DNA from: Welwitschia mirabilis
Lineage: Eukaryota; Gnetophyta; Gnetopsida; Welwitschiales
DNA: 30,526 nucleotides
Direction of reading: 5' to 3'
NCBI GenBank assembly: GCA_051453625.1
Contig: JBOZIK010000001.1
Span: 104,866,386-104,896,911, forward strand
Part shown: positions 1-9,770 of the stretch, piece after piece
Numbering within the stretch: the stretch's first letter is position 1
How the letters are laid out: the number at the start of each line of letters is the position of its first letter
Notes under the pieces: generated by a model
Seen by the model: only the letters and a program-made list of their open reading frames with translations
The model's database searches: none
Told to the model about the DNA's origin: nothing
Position numbers and translations under genes: made by a program

Positions 1-124
1 TATCCCTTTTAGGTATGATTTCTGAGTTATAATTTTTCCTAGTTAGAAATTTGTTATTATTAGGGAAGGAAATTCTTTTTATTATGTGCTAATCTTTATT
101 TGCTATTAATACTTATCTTTCTAT

Positions 125-212
125 TGAGTCCGTACATCTCTTAATTCTCTCAGATGTTCGTCTTTTTAAAAGACCTAGACATCCCAATTTTTTATCCCAG
201 ATGTCCGAGCGA
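125..212 (+). repeat. Internal cluster of LTR-type repeat words upstream of the env-like ORF (element 1)
   Basis: Within about 90 bp there are several variants of the word that is repeated in this element's LTR: GAGTCCGTACATC, CAGATGTTCGTC, GACATCCCAATT and CAGATGTCCGAG. The LTR at 1881-2155 carries the same vocabulary (GGGATGTCCGACCT, GGGACATCCG, AATTGGGATGT). The cluster sits about 115 bp upstream of the env-like ORF start at 328. The copies here are degenerate, so the match is by eye. Confidence 0.55.
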
Positions 213-327
213 AAGGCAGTGATGCTCATGCTTTTCCACATCTTTTTATTATTATTTCTTTACCTCCTTCATCATTTCTCATCTGTCTTTTTCTCTCTGG
301 GTTCTCTTATTCTCTTTTGATCCAGCC

Positions 328-1316
328 ATGGTATGAACTAAGTTTGGAGTTTTTTGCAAAGATAAGGAACCAGCCTCTAAAGAAAAGTGGTTTGTTACTT
401 TTATAGCATGGAAAGCCTAGTTTGAAGGTCTTGATAAAAGGCCCATAGCTCCTGAGAGGTAGATTGATTTTCAATCTTTCAAAAGAGAGATAAAAATTAT
501 GGATAAGTTTGAGGAACAAGGCTGGATGAATGCCTTAGATCTCGATACCAGAGCTTCAGCTAGAATGGTATGTTTATTTTACTATAATCCTTGGTTTGAT
601 TCTACTTCTTGGCTCATTTACAGTAGAATTTATGGACAAAAAGTAATAGTGGACCTAAAAGCAATTTCTCTTATTATAAATTATCTAAATAAAGGCTTCT
701 TTCAAAAAATAACATCAGTTATTTCTTTATAAGAAGCTATTCCTAAAGAGATATTGACTTTAAAGCTTTATGGTGAAAATTTTCATTAGAGAGTCAAAAT
801 TCCAATAAATAAACTCAATCCATTCTATCAAGTACTTTGTCATATTTCTATGCATAATTTGATTTCAAAACTTGGCCATAAAAATAAAGTCTTTTCATTG
901 TATGTCTACATTTTATTTTGTCTGGGGACAGCTATGAAAATCAACTTGTGCAAGTTTATTATATTCTACATCAGTCAATTCTTCATTGTCAGTCACTCTA
1001 GTCTTCCATTGGGGGACTCATTACTACCATTTTGGAGAACCATGATTTTGCTATTCAGAAGAATGATGAACTTGTTAAAGTTTCCAAACCATTAGGTCTC
1101 TATTTGCTGAAGAAAATAAACATATTTTCTGAGACTATTGGGTTGGCTTCTCCTCCAAAGAAGAAACAAAGAACTGAAGAAGGGCCTAGTGCAGGTGAAG
1201 TTTCTAATGCAAATTTACTAAGCTCTATCCATAAAGTTCATGAGTTCACCAAAGTAATCACTGACAAGCTAAATAGAAAAATTGATCGTGTTTTATTTGG
1301 TCTTTTATACCAATAA
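328..1316 (+). pseudogene. Decayed env-like / accessory ORF of element 1
   Basis: A single reading frame starting at ATG 328 runs to about 1095, interrupted by stops (334, 412, 454, 730, 787). It then appears to continue in another frame from 1032 to 1316, so at least one frameshift is present. The readable block at 499-732 contains FYYNPWFD, then about 14 residues, then YGQKVIVDLKAI. This aligns by eye with the ORF at 29833-30526 of element 2 (FYCNASFD, then GRRIRVIVDLIAS). The C-terminal part (1032-1316) is hydrophilic, has a basic PPKKKQR patch and a heptad-like tail. The position between pol and the PPT matches the env-like gene of Sireviruses, whose function is unproven. I see no clear signal peptide or convincing transmembrane pair. 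It could instead belong to the plant transposon-protein families found in such elements. Confidence 0.6.
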
Positions 1317-1536
1317 GTTCAGAGGAAGAAGAAGTGTCTGGAGAACAACCTTCTCAAACCTCCTCTTCTTCTCACTCCTCTTGAAATCATCTCACTTTTT
1401 TTTACCCTTTCTTATCTTTTATACTCCAAAATTATCTCTCTTCTAATATGTACTCCATCCTTTTAATATAATCAACTTGTGTGTTCTTAAATTTTATGTT
1501 GTTTTTATCTATTTTACTCTCATTTTTACTAATGAC

Positions 1537-1549
1537 AAAGGGGGAGAAA
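1537..1549 (+). promoter_or_regulatory. Polypurine tract copy 1 (element 1)
   Basis: AAAGGGGGAGAAA, about 210 bp upstream of the PPT that abuts the LTR. Multiple PPT copies before the 3' LTR are a known feature of Sireviruses. Confidence 0.6.
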
Positions 1550-1625
1550 TATGAAATTATTTTTAATAAATTTTATTTTACTTTAAAATATCTAAAGATT
1601 TTTTTAGAACAGGTAGTCATAAATT

Positions 1626-1634
1626 AAGGGGGAG
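1626..1634 (+). promoter_or_regulatory. Polypurine tract copy 2 (element 1)
   Basis: AAGGGGGAG, the second of three PPT-like copies spaced about 90-120 bp apart. Confidence 0.55.
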
Positions 1635-1747
1635 CATCTATTTCAGCGAGTTTCATGAGTTACTTATCTGTGGGGAAAAAAATTTATTTTCTTCCTACAC
1701 CTTAAAAATCAAGTATATCATGCACATATCTAGGGTTTTTCATCATT

Positions 1748-1760
1748 GAAAAGGGGGAGA
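1748..1760 (+). promoter_or_regulatory. Polypurine tract adjoining the 3' LTR (element 1)
   Basis: GAAAAGGGGGAGA lies immediately upstream of TTGTTAAAAG. The TG at 1762 is the natural LTR start, so this is the plus-strand priming PPT. Confidence 0.75.
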
Positions 1761-1880
1761 TTGTTAAAAGAAATATTTACAATGATGGAATTTCAAGTTG
1801 AAGAAAATAAGATCTCTCTAGATTGGAAGGTCTGCCCTGTCTAATTAGAAAGTCTGACTTTCCATGTGGTTTTTTGTATT

Positions 1881-2155
1881 GGGACATCCGTCTTGAGTAA
1901 TTGAGATGTCTAGAGCTATACTCGGTTTTCTATATAGGGATGTCCGACCTGTTAAATTGGGATGTTCAAACCTGTTTACAAATTTATTATACTGGGATGT
2001 CCGCCCTGTCAAATTGGAACATCCGACCCTATATATGGACTTTTATATAGGGATGTCTAACCTAATAAACTGGGACGTCCGACCTTATTCTCAGTTACCT
2101 AGAAGTGAAGATTAAAAGTAGGGACATCCGACCTTTCTCGATGGGATATTCGAGG
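1881..2155 (+). repeat. GGGATGTCCGACCT-type short tandem/inverted repeats in the LTR of element 1
   Basis: About eight dispersed copies occur in 275 bp. Examples are GGGACATCCG (1881), GGGATGTCCGACCT (1937), GGGATGTTCAAACCT (1959), GGGATGTCCGCCCT (1994), GGGATGTCTAACCT (2050), GGGACGTCCGACCT (2072) and GGGACATCCGACCT (2121). Copies are linked by AAATTGG/CTGT spacers. The core is partly palindromic. Sirevirus LTRs are known to carry repeated palindromic words in U3; the word here is this element's own version. Confidence 0.85.
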
Positions 2156-2425
2156 ATATATTTATTAACATGAAATTATAGCCATTTAAAGACGTTAACT
2201 ATGGTTTCCAACCTCCAATAGCTCTTTTATATCTTGTACATATATACCTTCATGCAGTGGATTGAAGGACAATTGCTTACCTGAAGAAAATATCACTTGA
2301 AGGAATTTGCATCAATATATAGAGATCTGGACTAAAATTGTGCAATCATTCATCATCATCAAGGATTGATCTGAAGCTCTCAATGCTGATGCCCTATGTA
2401 ATTTAGGCACTTTGCTTCATCAGAA

Positions 2426-2428
<3 letters not shown>

Positions 2429-2458
<30 letters not shown>
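2429..2458 (+). repeat. (TC)15 microsatellite
   Basis: Uninterrupted TC dinucleotide run of 30 bp inside the LTR of element 1. Confidence 0.95.
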
Positions 2459-2463
<5 letters not shown>

Positions 2464-3504
2464 TTTGATTTTTGTAAGAAGCTCAAGGATTTGAGCAAAG
2501 GGGTGGAGGCCCTACAAACTCCTTGTGAAGAAGGCTTTGTAAAGATCTTAGATCAAGGAAGCTAGGAGGCAGACAGCTATTTGCTACCCCCTGAGAGTGG
2601 ATTAGGCTTAACTGAACCACTATAAAATCATGGTACACTCTTTTTATTTGTTTTATTGTGTTCATGATTCAGTAATTTCTGATTCACATTCTCAAGCAAA
2701 GTTTTGATTTTAGTTAAGCGATTAAATTTTGTAATTCATCCTATTCACCCCTCCTTTAGGGTACCTGTATGATCCTAATATTGGCTTATACTAGATATGA
2801 CATGGAAGAGGCAATTATTATAGCTGTGTTATGTGCCCCTAAATAGGGCAGCAAAGGGACGGTGATAGAGGATGGCACCAGAAAATGAGGTACCGCCAAA
2901 AACCGCATTTCCTTAAAAATAATAGGTAAAGCAAAAACGTAGATTGGCAAGAGAATGAAAGAGGAGACACGAATGGGAAGAGGGAGGTAGTAGGTAGAGC
3001 ATAAGAATAAGCACAGGAGGAAAAGGGGAAGAAACACGAGAAGCTTTGTAAAGCAAAGCAAAAGAACACAAGAAAAGGGGAGGAAAGAAACAGAGAGAGA
3101 GGGGCGAACAGGCAAGGGAGAAAGTAGCAATACATAGCCAGAGAAAGGGTGCTAGCTAGCAATGATCAAAACACCAGACATGCAAGAAGAAGCATAGCAG
3201 ACATTGACAATGCCAGTGCACAGGAGACATGCAAAGTAAAGGTACAAGTGCTAAAAAAAATAGTACTTCAATCAAACAATGTACAGAGAGGATGTCATGA
3301 AAAGAACGTGAACCAGCAGAGAAGCACAGTTGCGAGCACGAGTAAAATGCATAGTTACGAGAGTCGACGTTGATAAGGCACAGCAGCGTAGGAGCAAAGG
3401 AAAATGACTTTCCCAAGTTTTTTCCTTTTTTTATTTATTTTATTTTTATTGTTATTTTGATTTTTATTTTTGTTTTAAAGAAAGGGCTTTTCTTTTAAAA
3501 AAAC

Positions 3505-3690
3505 AACAAGAAGAGGTCATTGAAATTTTTTTTCCTACAAAGTTATANNNNNNNNNNNNNNNNNNNNNNNNNNNNNNNNNNNNNNNNNNNNNNNNNNNNN
3601 NNNNNNNNNNNNNNNNNNNNNNNNNNNNNNNNNNNNNNNNNNNNNNNAACAAGAAGAGGCCATTGAAATTTTTTTTCCTACAAATTTATA
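3505..3690. other. Assembly gap flanked by a duplicated 43 bp segment
   Basis: The 43 bp at 3505-3547, ending at the N run, reappear at 3648-3690 directly after it, with two differences by eye. The 3' LTR has only one copy of this segment (about 14384-14425). The gap is exactly 100 N, the usual placeholder for an unknown size. This looks like two contig ends that overlap but were not merged. Confidence 0.8.
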
Positions 3691-4016
3691 AATTTTTTTA
3701 GAAAAGAACTGAAAAAAAAAAAACCTTAAAAAAATGAAAAAAAACTTAAGAAAATATTATTATTTCTTTTTTTTTTTTAAAGACAAGACCTCTTTTTATA
3801 TTTTTGAAATCATATTAAGTTTTCTCTTTGTTTAGTATTAGGCTAAAAATTTAAATTTCTTTTAAAACCGAAAAAATAATAACAAAATTTTTTTAATTCT
3901 TAAAAAAGATATTTTGTGGGATTAGAACTCATTTTTATGCATTTACATTTTTACTATAGGAAAAATGTTTTAGGCATAAAATAAATTACACGAAAACATT
4001 ACAACATCAAGAAATT

Positions 4017-4312
4017 GTGTCAAAATGAAATCGATTAAATCCAGTCAAACGTAGTCAACAAACACCATAATTTTTTCAAACTCGGTTAAAGTTAGTCAAA
4101 CTAGTTACTAGTCGAAATCAGTTAACCCCAGTCAAACTATCAAAGCACAATTAAATTCTGTCAAAACATAACATTTAAACCTAGTCAAATGGTTAAAAAA
4201 ATAGTCAAAGTTAGTCAAAATGGGTTAAATGATGTTAGTCAACATAAGTCTAAGTTAGTCAAACATAGTTAAACATAGTCAAATTCAGTCAGTTTCAGTC
4301 AAACAAGATTAA
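4017..4312 (+). repeat. AGTCAAA word cluster in the 5' LTR (W-box-like cores on the minus strand)
   Basis: I count 13 GTCAA pentamers in about 295 bp, mostly within (T/C)AGTCAAA; one would be expected roughly every 1 kb by chance. Read on the minus strand each is TTGAC, the core of the plant W-box bound by WRKY factors. Further decayed copies read GTTAA. Confidence 0.8.
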
Positions 4313-4426
4313 GTTATTAGGTTTAGCTTAAACTCATTTAAATCTCTATCAAACCACTAAAGTCACCTATCAGCGTGTAACATTAGAATCACTATTTACG
4401 GGAAACCAAAAAAATCTCGTAAATAG

Positions 4427-4446
4427 TTTAGCACTAGAAGGAGGGC
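4427..4446 (+). promoter_or_regulatory. Primer-binding site of the Tat element
   Basis: TTTAGCACTAGAAGGAGGGC starts two bases after the 5' LTR end. The TGG expected opposite a tRNA CCA end reads TAG here, a G-to-A change. I do not assign the priming tRNA. An almost identical site recurs at 17650-17669. Confidence 0.7.
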
Positions 4447-4530
4447 CCTTTTAGTGGGTTTTTCAATAATTTATCAAGTCTCTTACATTTACTTTTTTCA
4501 TTGTCTTGTCAAAAACTTAGAATAGTCATA

Positions 4531-6444
4531 ATGCTAGTATCAACAAGAGGCAAAAAGGCTTACATTTCTGAGGAGATGTACAAACTCTTCATTCAACAAG
4601 ACCCCTCTACGGTCATCGTGGATGAGCTTTATACCATCATGAACTACAGAGCATGTTGGGACTCATATCTTGTCCATCCTAGTAAACAAAATTATGTCAT
4701 GGCAACCAAAAGGTTAGGATTAAATAGTCAAGAAGGGAGTCAAGCTCATTAGAATGAACTCCTTCATGAAAAAGGTAATAACTAAGAGTTCATCAATGAA
4801 TGGGGTTATGAATAAAACCCAGAGATTGAACAACAACCACAAGAACAAGGTCTAACAAACTAGCTGATGATGGTGATATCTTGTTCGAGTACTCTACACA
4901 TGGAGAAGAATTACCTAAAAATAGGCAAGTCAAAAATAAAACTCTTGGCCAACCTAGTTTGAGTACCATTTTGGAAGCTATTAATGACCTAAAACAAGAT
5001 CTCCAAAACAAGAAAAACTATTTAGATTCTGACTTTGATGACACTCTAATTCACCCCTCTATTCCTCGAAGAATCATATCACCTAGTGAAATGCCTGATT
5101 TTGAGAAACTCACAGGTGTAGAAAACTCCATCATGCATGTAAGAAACTACAAACATGCATGTCATATTTATAACATTGAATGAAACATAGCCTGTCACCT
5201 ATTTTACTGCTCTTTGAAACAACAAGTTCTCGAATGGTACTATAGGATATCGATTTATTTGATTACAAGTCTAAAACAATTACTGAAGATGTTTGTTTAA
5301 CATTATTCCATCAATATCACAAAAAAAGTTACATTAGACTCCTTGACTACAATGAAACAATAATTTAATAAATTATACAAGCTTATGCAAGATAATGGAG
5401 GGTCATTGCTTTACAACTAGAAATCTCCATTGCAGACTTTGATATGGCATATCTCTTTGCTAAGTCTTTTCTTCTATACATTTTAGAACATTTCAGAATG
5501 CAATTGTTTGAAACCTTGAAACAAGCTATCACCCTAGCAAAAAGGATCAAAGTTGTAGGAGAAAAAAAGGAAGCCATAAAATATGGTAATACCTCTCAAA
5601 GGGAACCATCCAAAAGAAATAATAACAATACTAGAAGCAGTGCCCCAAATAATGTTACAGTCGTCAATCAACTAGTTCAACCAGTTTACCCACCCCAACC
5701 GATGGGCAACCTAATGATGGTATCAATGGCACCCTAAGCCCCCTTTCCTCCATAAACTTTTTCTTCCCAATTGATTTACTATTAACCATTTTATCCTCCA
5801 TCATCACAAGTGCAACCGCCACTGTCACCGCAACCTCAACAACAGGCATACACACCTCGAAATCAAGGCCAAAGTAGGTCTTAAAGTCAAACCACAATTT
5901 CTTAACCTAAAAGGAGTTTTATGAAACTAAATATTACAATGAGACAAATCCTCTCATGTAATCTAATTGTCTCCAATTAAATGAAGGAACCCAAATGTAC
6001 CTAAACCAAGAGGGTACGATGAGTCAAATTATTATGAGTACTATAACACATTGTTTAAGACATCATTGAAAACAAGAAGGACATAAAATTTGACACTATC
6101 TTAGTAGCTGCAAATGAATAGCTTAATATTTATAAGAACCCCTTTCCTGCTCAACCTCCTCCATCACAACCACCACAGAATGCAGCATTTCAAAATGATA
6201 ATAGTCCCTATGCAATTTTAGTAATCTAGAATCAACACGAGAAATCATTATAACAAGTCATTTAAGAGAACAAGGAAAAATTAGAAGTAATGATTCAAGC
6301 ATAATATTCTCGAACTTGCCCTATCCCATAATGACATACACTAATACAAGCACTTGCCTCTAAAATAGAGGAGGCTTATCATTATTTAACCTTGCTTATT
6401 GAAAACTCTAAGCCCCATAGACTCACATTTGAAAGGATATGTGA
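4531..6444 (+). pseudogene. Decayed gag of the Tat element
   Basis: The reading starts at ATG 4531 and stays open to 4752, then continues in pieces. The retrotransposon-gag domain is recognisable at about 5085-5250: MPDFEKLTGVENSIMHVRNY, then after an in-frame TGA at 5180 a segment ending VLEWYYR. A downstream helical block (5444-5737) is followed by an Asn/Pro/Gln-rich tail (about 5590-6240) of the kind that precedes the protease in this group. Multiple stops and frame changes interrupt it. It is cut by the 370 N gap at 6445-6814. Gag would form the particle core; this copy cannot. Confidence 0.75.
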
Positions 6445-6814
6445 NNNNNNNNNNNNNNNNNNNNNNNNNNNNNNNNNNNNNNNNNNNNNNNNNNNNNNNN
6501 NNNNNNNNNNNNNNNNNNNNNNNNNNNNNNNNNNNNNNNNNNNNNNNNNNNNNNNNNNNNNNNNNNNNNNNNNNNNNNNNNNNNNNNNNNNNNNNNNNNN
6601 NNNNNNNNNNNNNNNNNNNNNNNNNNNNNNNNNNNNNNNNNNNNNNNNNNNNNNNNNNNNNNNNNNNNNNNNNNNNNNNNNNNNNNNNNNNNNNNNNNNN
6701 NNNNNNNNNNNNNNNNNNNNNNNNNNNNNNNNNNNNNNNNNNNNNNNNNNNNNNNNNNNNNNNNNNNNNNNNNNNNNNNNNNNNNNNNNNNNNNNNNNNN
6801 NNNNNNNNNNNNNN

Positions 6815-6886
6815 GCATTTCTAGATAATGGACATGAGGTTAATCATATCTCTATCCCATCGAAATCTAAAATTTATGATGTTTAA
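6815..6886 (+). pseudogene. Probable protease relic of the Tat element
   Basis: Directly after the gap the frame reads AFLDNGHEVNHISIPS. A D-N-G in place of the usual D-S/T-G, within a (L)xDNGxxxN context, is what Tat-lineage proteases look like around the catalytic aspartate. The position between gag and RT fits. Only about 23 codons are readable before the sequence decays, so the call rests on one motif plus context. Confidence 0.45.
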
Positions 6887-7978
6887 AATTTTAGTACCAT
6901 TAAAATGAAATCACACAATGACAAATGTGAAGGCTTCACTAATTTCATCTTCTTCACCACACCCTTATGCACTTGATAAAATGGCTATCCCTTTCTTACA
7001 CTTCAAATATGATCTAGTGAACCATCATAGATAAAGATCTCATCTATTTCTGACACTCAGGTCTTAGATGTAGGGTGGATTCCATTCTTTCCAAATGACT
7101 TTTGAAGTAGCTCATGATTTTAAAATTCTTCATTAAAATAAATATTAAAAAAATAAAAATCAAGGGGAAAAAGATTTTATTTAAAATTTTAAAAAAGCCA
7201 TACTACAAATAAATTAAAAAAATAAAAATAGAAAAACAATAAAACAAAATGTATAGACATGTATATTAAAAAAATAGAAAACAAAACAAAGCAAAATAAA
7301 ACAAATGCTAGTTTACTCATCCAAATAAAACACAAAAGAACAATCTCTATGATGGTTGAAGTACCTCATGCAAAATGAGTTCGCATAGTTGAGCAAAGTT
7401 TCGATGGATGAGTAAGGCCTCTACCCATCACACTTCACATAAACATTTGCAAAAGCATAGTATTTCAAAACTTTCCTTTTGACAGGAAAAATAAAAGAGC
7501 AAAGTCTCTTCTAAAAATAGTTTATGTTTTATTTTCCAAATATTTTTCAGTTTTTACTTCTAGTTTGTCCCTTATTGTTGATGTTCTTATGTTATTTTCT
7601 TAACTTATAGGACATTACAATGAGGAGTCAATTAAACACATTCCTGCATTTCACCCTTGATGGTGAACCTGTCGAAAGGTATGTCAATCTCAACTTTGTA
7701 TATTTCAATTATAGTAATTTCTTAGGAAAACCTTGTATTTTCTCAAATCAAGAACACATGAGTGAAGACTCTTGAGGCATATGAAACAATAAAGTTACAA
7801 AATGTGAAATCATCTTTAGCAAAATGACAGAATGTCATAATATATAACTTCCTCGTAGATCTCATCAGTGGAGAAAGATCTCTTAAGATTAATGAATAAC
7901 TATCATAACAAATTAAATCTGAGCTCAAAAATGTGCTAGCTTTTAATAGGAACATCTTTGCTTAGCATTACAAAGATA
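6887..7978 (+). other. Decayed protease-RT linker with A-rich stretch
   Basis: No continuous reading frame. Positions 7130-7320 are an A-rich block of AAAATAAAA-type sequence, and 7490-7560 is T-rich. Low-complexity insertion or expansion is likely here, since the protease-to-RT linker is longer than I would expect for this lineage. Confidence 0.5.
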
Positions 7979-9085
7979 TGTTGGGAATTGATAAATCAAT
8001 AGTTATGCATAACATTGTTCTAAAACCAAACTTGATTCCGGTGAGATAAAAAGTTAGAAAGCCAAACCCTTATCTTACATTAGTAGTAAAATAAGATTTA
8101 GATTGTCTTTTGACTGCCCATTTTAACCAACCAATAGATTACTCAAATTGGCTATCAAATATGGTGGTCATTCTAAAGAAGAATGGCCAGATCAAGATTT
8201 GTATTGATTATCGTGGTTTAAATAAGGTTACCTTAAAGGATGACTATCCTTTGCTAAATATTGACATCTTAGTAGACAACACTATCGATTATGACCTCTT
8301 ATCATTTATAGATGGTTACTCAGGTTACAATCAGATCTTTATTAATCCTGCAGATCAGCACAAAATAACATTTATAATACCATGGGATCTCTTCTATTAT
8401 ATTATGATGTCCTTTGGATTAAAGAAATCTAGTGTAATCTACTAGCATGCAATGACACATATATTTCACAATATGATTCACCGCAATGTGGAAGACTACA
8501 TTGATGATGTTATGATTAAGTTAAAGATAATTGTCGATCATCCTAATGATTTAAATTAACTATTCACATAATTAAGATGATATAAATTGCACCTAAACCT
8601 TAAGAAGTGTGTATTTGATATGCCATGAGGAAAACTCTTAGGATTCATGGTATCGAAATGAAGCATAGAAATTGATCCTGATAAGATCAAGGCAATTATA
8701 GATACACCATCAGCATGCAACTTGAAATAGTTACATAGTCCCTAAGGTAAACTACAAGCAATGCATTGATTTATTTTAACTTTAGCAGATCGATGTGAAC
8801 CATTTATGTATTTACTTAAGAAAGACAACCAATTCAAGTGGGATGAAAATTGTCAAGAGGCTTTTGATAGAATTAAGGAATATTTGACATCCATCCCTAT
8901 TCTAAGTTCACCTAAGCTTGATCAATCATTTTACCTTTACTTGGCATATACATCATCATTAATTAGTGCAATGATCTTTCAATGCAATGAGTTACATTGA
9001 AATCATCCAATTTATTACATCAGTAGGACACTACATCAATATAAGAGAAATTATACTGAAGCAAAAAAGGCATGTTTGAGTTTAG
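7979..9085 (+). pseudogene. Reverse transcriptase and first RNase H of the Tat element, broken
   Basis: From 7979 a single frame can be followed with stops (8047, 8092, 8443 and later). It covers a pre-RT segment (MLGIDKSIVMHN), the RT fingers (WLSNMVVILKKNGQIKICID then YRGLNKVTLKDDYPLLNID), a palm segment (FIDGYSGYNQI) and the catalytic YIDDV at 8497-8511. The usual residue before the two aspartates is V or A. Thumb and connection follow (LNLKKCVFDMP, GIEIDPDKI-like text near 8668-8695). RNase H begins at about 8806 (FKWDENCQEAFDRIKEYL) and reaches RNYTEAKKACL before the gap at 9086. It would copy element RNA to DNA in the particle. Confidence 0.88.
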
Positions 9086-9272
9086 NNNNNNNNNNNNNNN
9101 NNNNNNNNNNNNNNNNNNNNNNNNNNNNNNNNNNNNNNNNNNNNNNNNNNNNNNNNNNNNNNNNNNNNNNNNNNNNNNNNNNNNNNNNNNNNNNNNNNNN
9201 NNNNNNNNNNNNNNNNNNNNNNNNNNNNNNNNNNNNNNNNNNNNNNNNNNNNNNNNNNNNNNNNNNNNNNNN
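9086..9272. other. Assembly gap (187 N) inside the RNase H region
   Basis: The gap lies between the end of the first RNase H and the second RNase H domain. Confidence 0.95.
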
Positions 9273-9770
9273 AGATCTACTAATAGAAGCTGAAGGTCAA
9301 ACCTTAAGTGAATCTAAATAATTTCCTAATGAAGAAATTCATATTGTCAAAATGAAAAAGAACTGGAATGTGTTGATGTTTTTCGATGGTGCATCCAACC
9401 GAAATGGTGGATTTGTAGGAGTAATTTTTTTTCTCAATAACAAAACAAGTTTATCATTCTCTTTTAAACTGAATTTTCATTACACGAACAACATTGCTGA
9501 ATATGAGCATTTAATAAGAGGAATTATACTCACTATTCAAGTAGGTTTCAAGAAATGCACATTTTTGGTGACTCGCAATTAGTTGTTAACTAAGTCTTAG
9601 GCAAGTATGAAGCTAGATCAGGAATCTTAGGTGCATATCTTGGAAGAGTAAGAAAGCTTCTTTCGTTATTTAAGGCATGTGAAATTTTAGTTGTTCGTAG
9701 AAATAAAAATCAATTCGCATATTATCTTGCAAACTTCGCTCAAATGTATTTTAGAGATTCATTCCTTAAA
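9273..9770 (+). pseudogene. Second (archaeal-type) RNase H domain of the Tat element, frameshifted
   Basis: At 9352-9582 the frame gives MFFDGASNRNGGFVGVIFF and then NNIAEYEHLIRGI. These are the first Asp and the Glu of an RNase H active site. The next Asp (IFGDSQLVVN) lies in another frame at about 9558-9590, so there is a frameshift near 9555. The readable sequence continues to about 9770 (LGKYEARS, YLGRVRKLLSLFKACE). A duplicated RNase H of this type downstream of the ordinary one is diagnostic of Tat-lineage gypsy elements. Confidence 0.8.

Larger units (their letters stand above)
1..2780 (+). mobile_element. Element 1: 3' part of a Sirevirus-like Ty1/copia retrotransposon
   Basis: This is the downstream third of an LTR retrotransposon whose gag-pol lies outside the window. 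The order seen is a repeat cluster, a decayed env-like ORF, three separate AAGGGGGAG polypurine tracts and an LTR of about 1.0 kb. An extra ORF between pol and the 3' LTR, together with multiple PPTs, is characteristic of the Sirevirus genus of Ty1/copia. The LTR also shares a signature with the 5' LTR of element 2: GAGAGTGGA(T/G)TAGG followed about 10 bp later by GAACCACTATAAA (2592-2622 and 23769-23804). Assignment to Sirevirus is inference from this architecture, because no pol domain of element 1 is visible. Confidence 0.75.
1762..2780 (+). mobile_element. 3' LTR of element 1 (Sirevirus-like)
   Basis: The LTR begins TGTTAAAAG directly after the PPT. It carries a U3-like repeat cluster (1881-2155), a TATA-like TTTTATATC near 2225, a (TC)15 run at 2429-2458, and the conserved GAGAGTGGATTAGG...GAACCACTATAAA segment at about 2592-2622. 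It closes with the CTATTCACCCCTCCTTTAGG segment near 2741-2760, which resembles the end of many plant copia LTRs. The exact 3' end is uncertain because no CA terminus is preserved; it falls at about 2780 (CCTAATA). Confidence 0.7.
2819..4425 (+). mobile_element. 5' LTR of the Tat element
   Basis: Homologous along its length to 13737-15147. It starts TATAGCTGTG (TGTAGCCGTG in the 3' copy) and ends at CTCGTAAATA, just before the PBS. Order: GCGCCCC-like head; a purine-rich U3 block (about 2880-3410); a T-rich block; a poorly complex AT block; a cluster of AGTCAAA words (4017-4312). It contains a 100 N gap at 3548-3647. The roughly 200 bp excess over the 3' LTR is largely explained by the gap and a duplicated 43 bp segment next to it. 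Confidence 0.88.

Noticed and set aside
2786-3162. Long minus-strand open frames in the 5' LTR, rich in Leu/Phe/Ser/Pro
   Set aside because: The plus strand here is purine-rich, which removes stop codons on the minus strand. The similarity to frames at 13717-14237 is explained by the LTRs being copies of each other.
6392-6886. Open frames spanning runs of N (also at 9072-9321, 12232-12855, 25913-26972)
   Set aside because: The frames are open only because N translates to X; they say nothing about coding.
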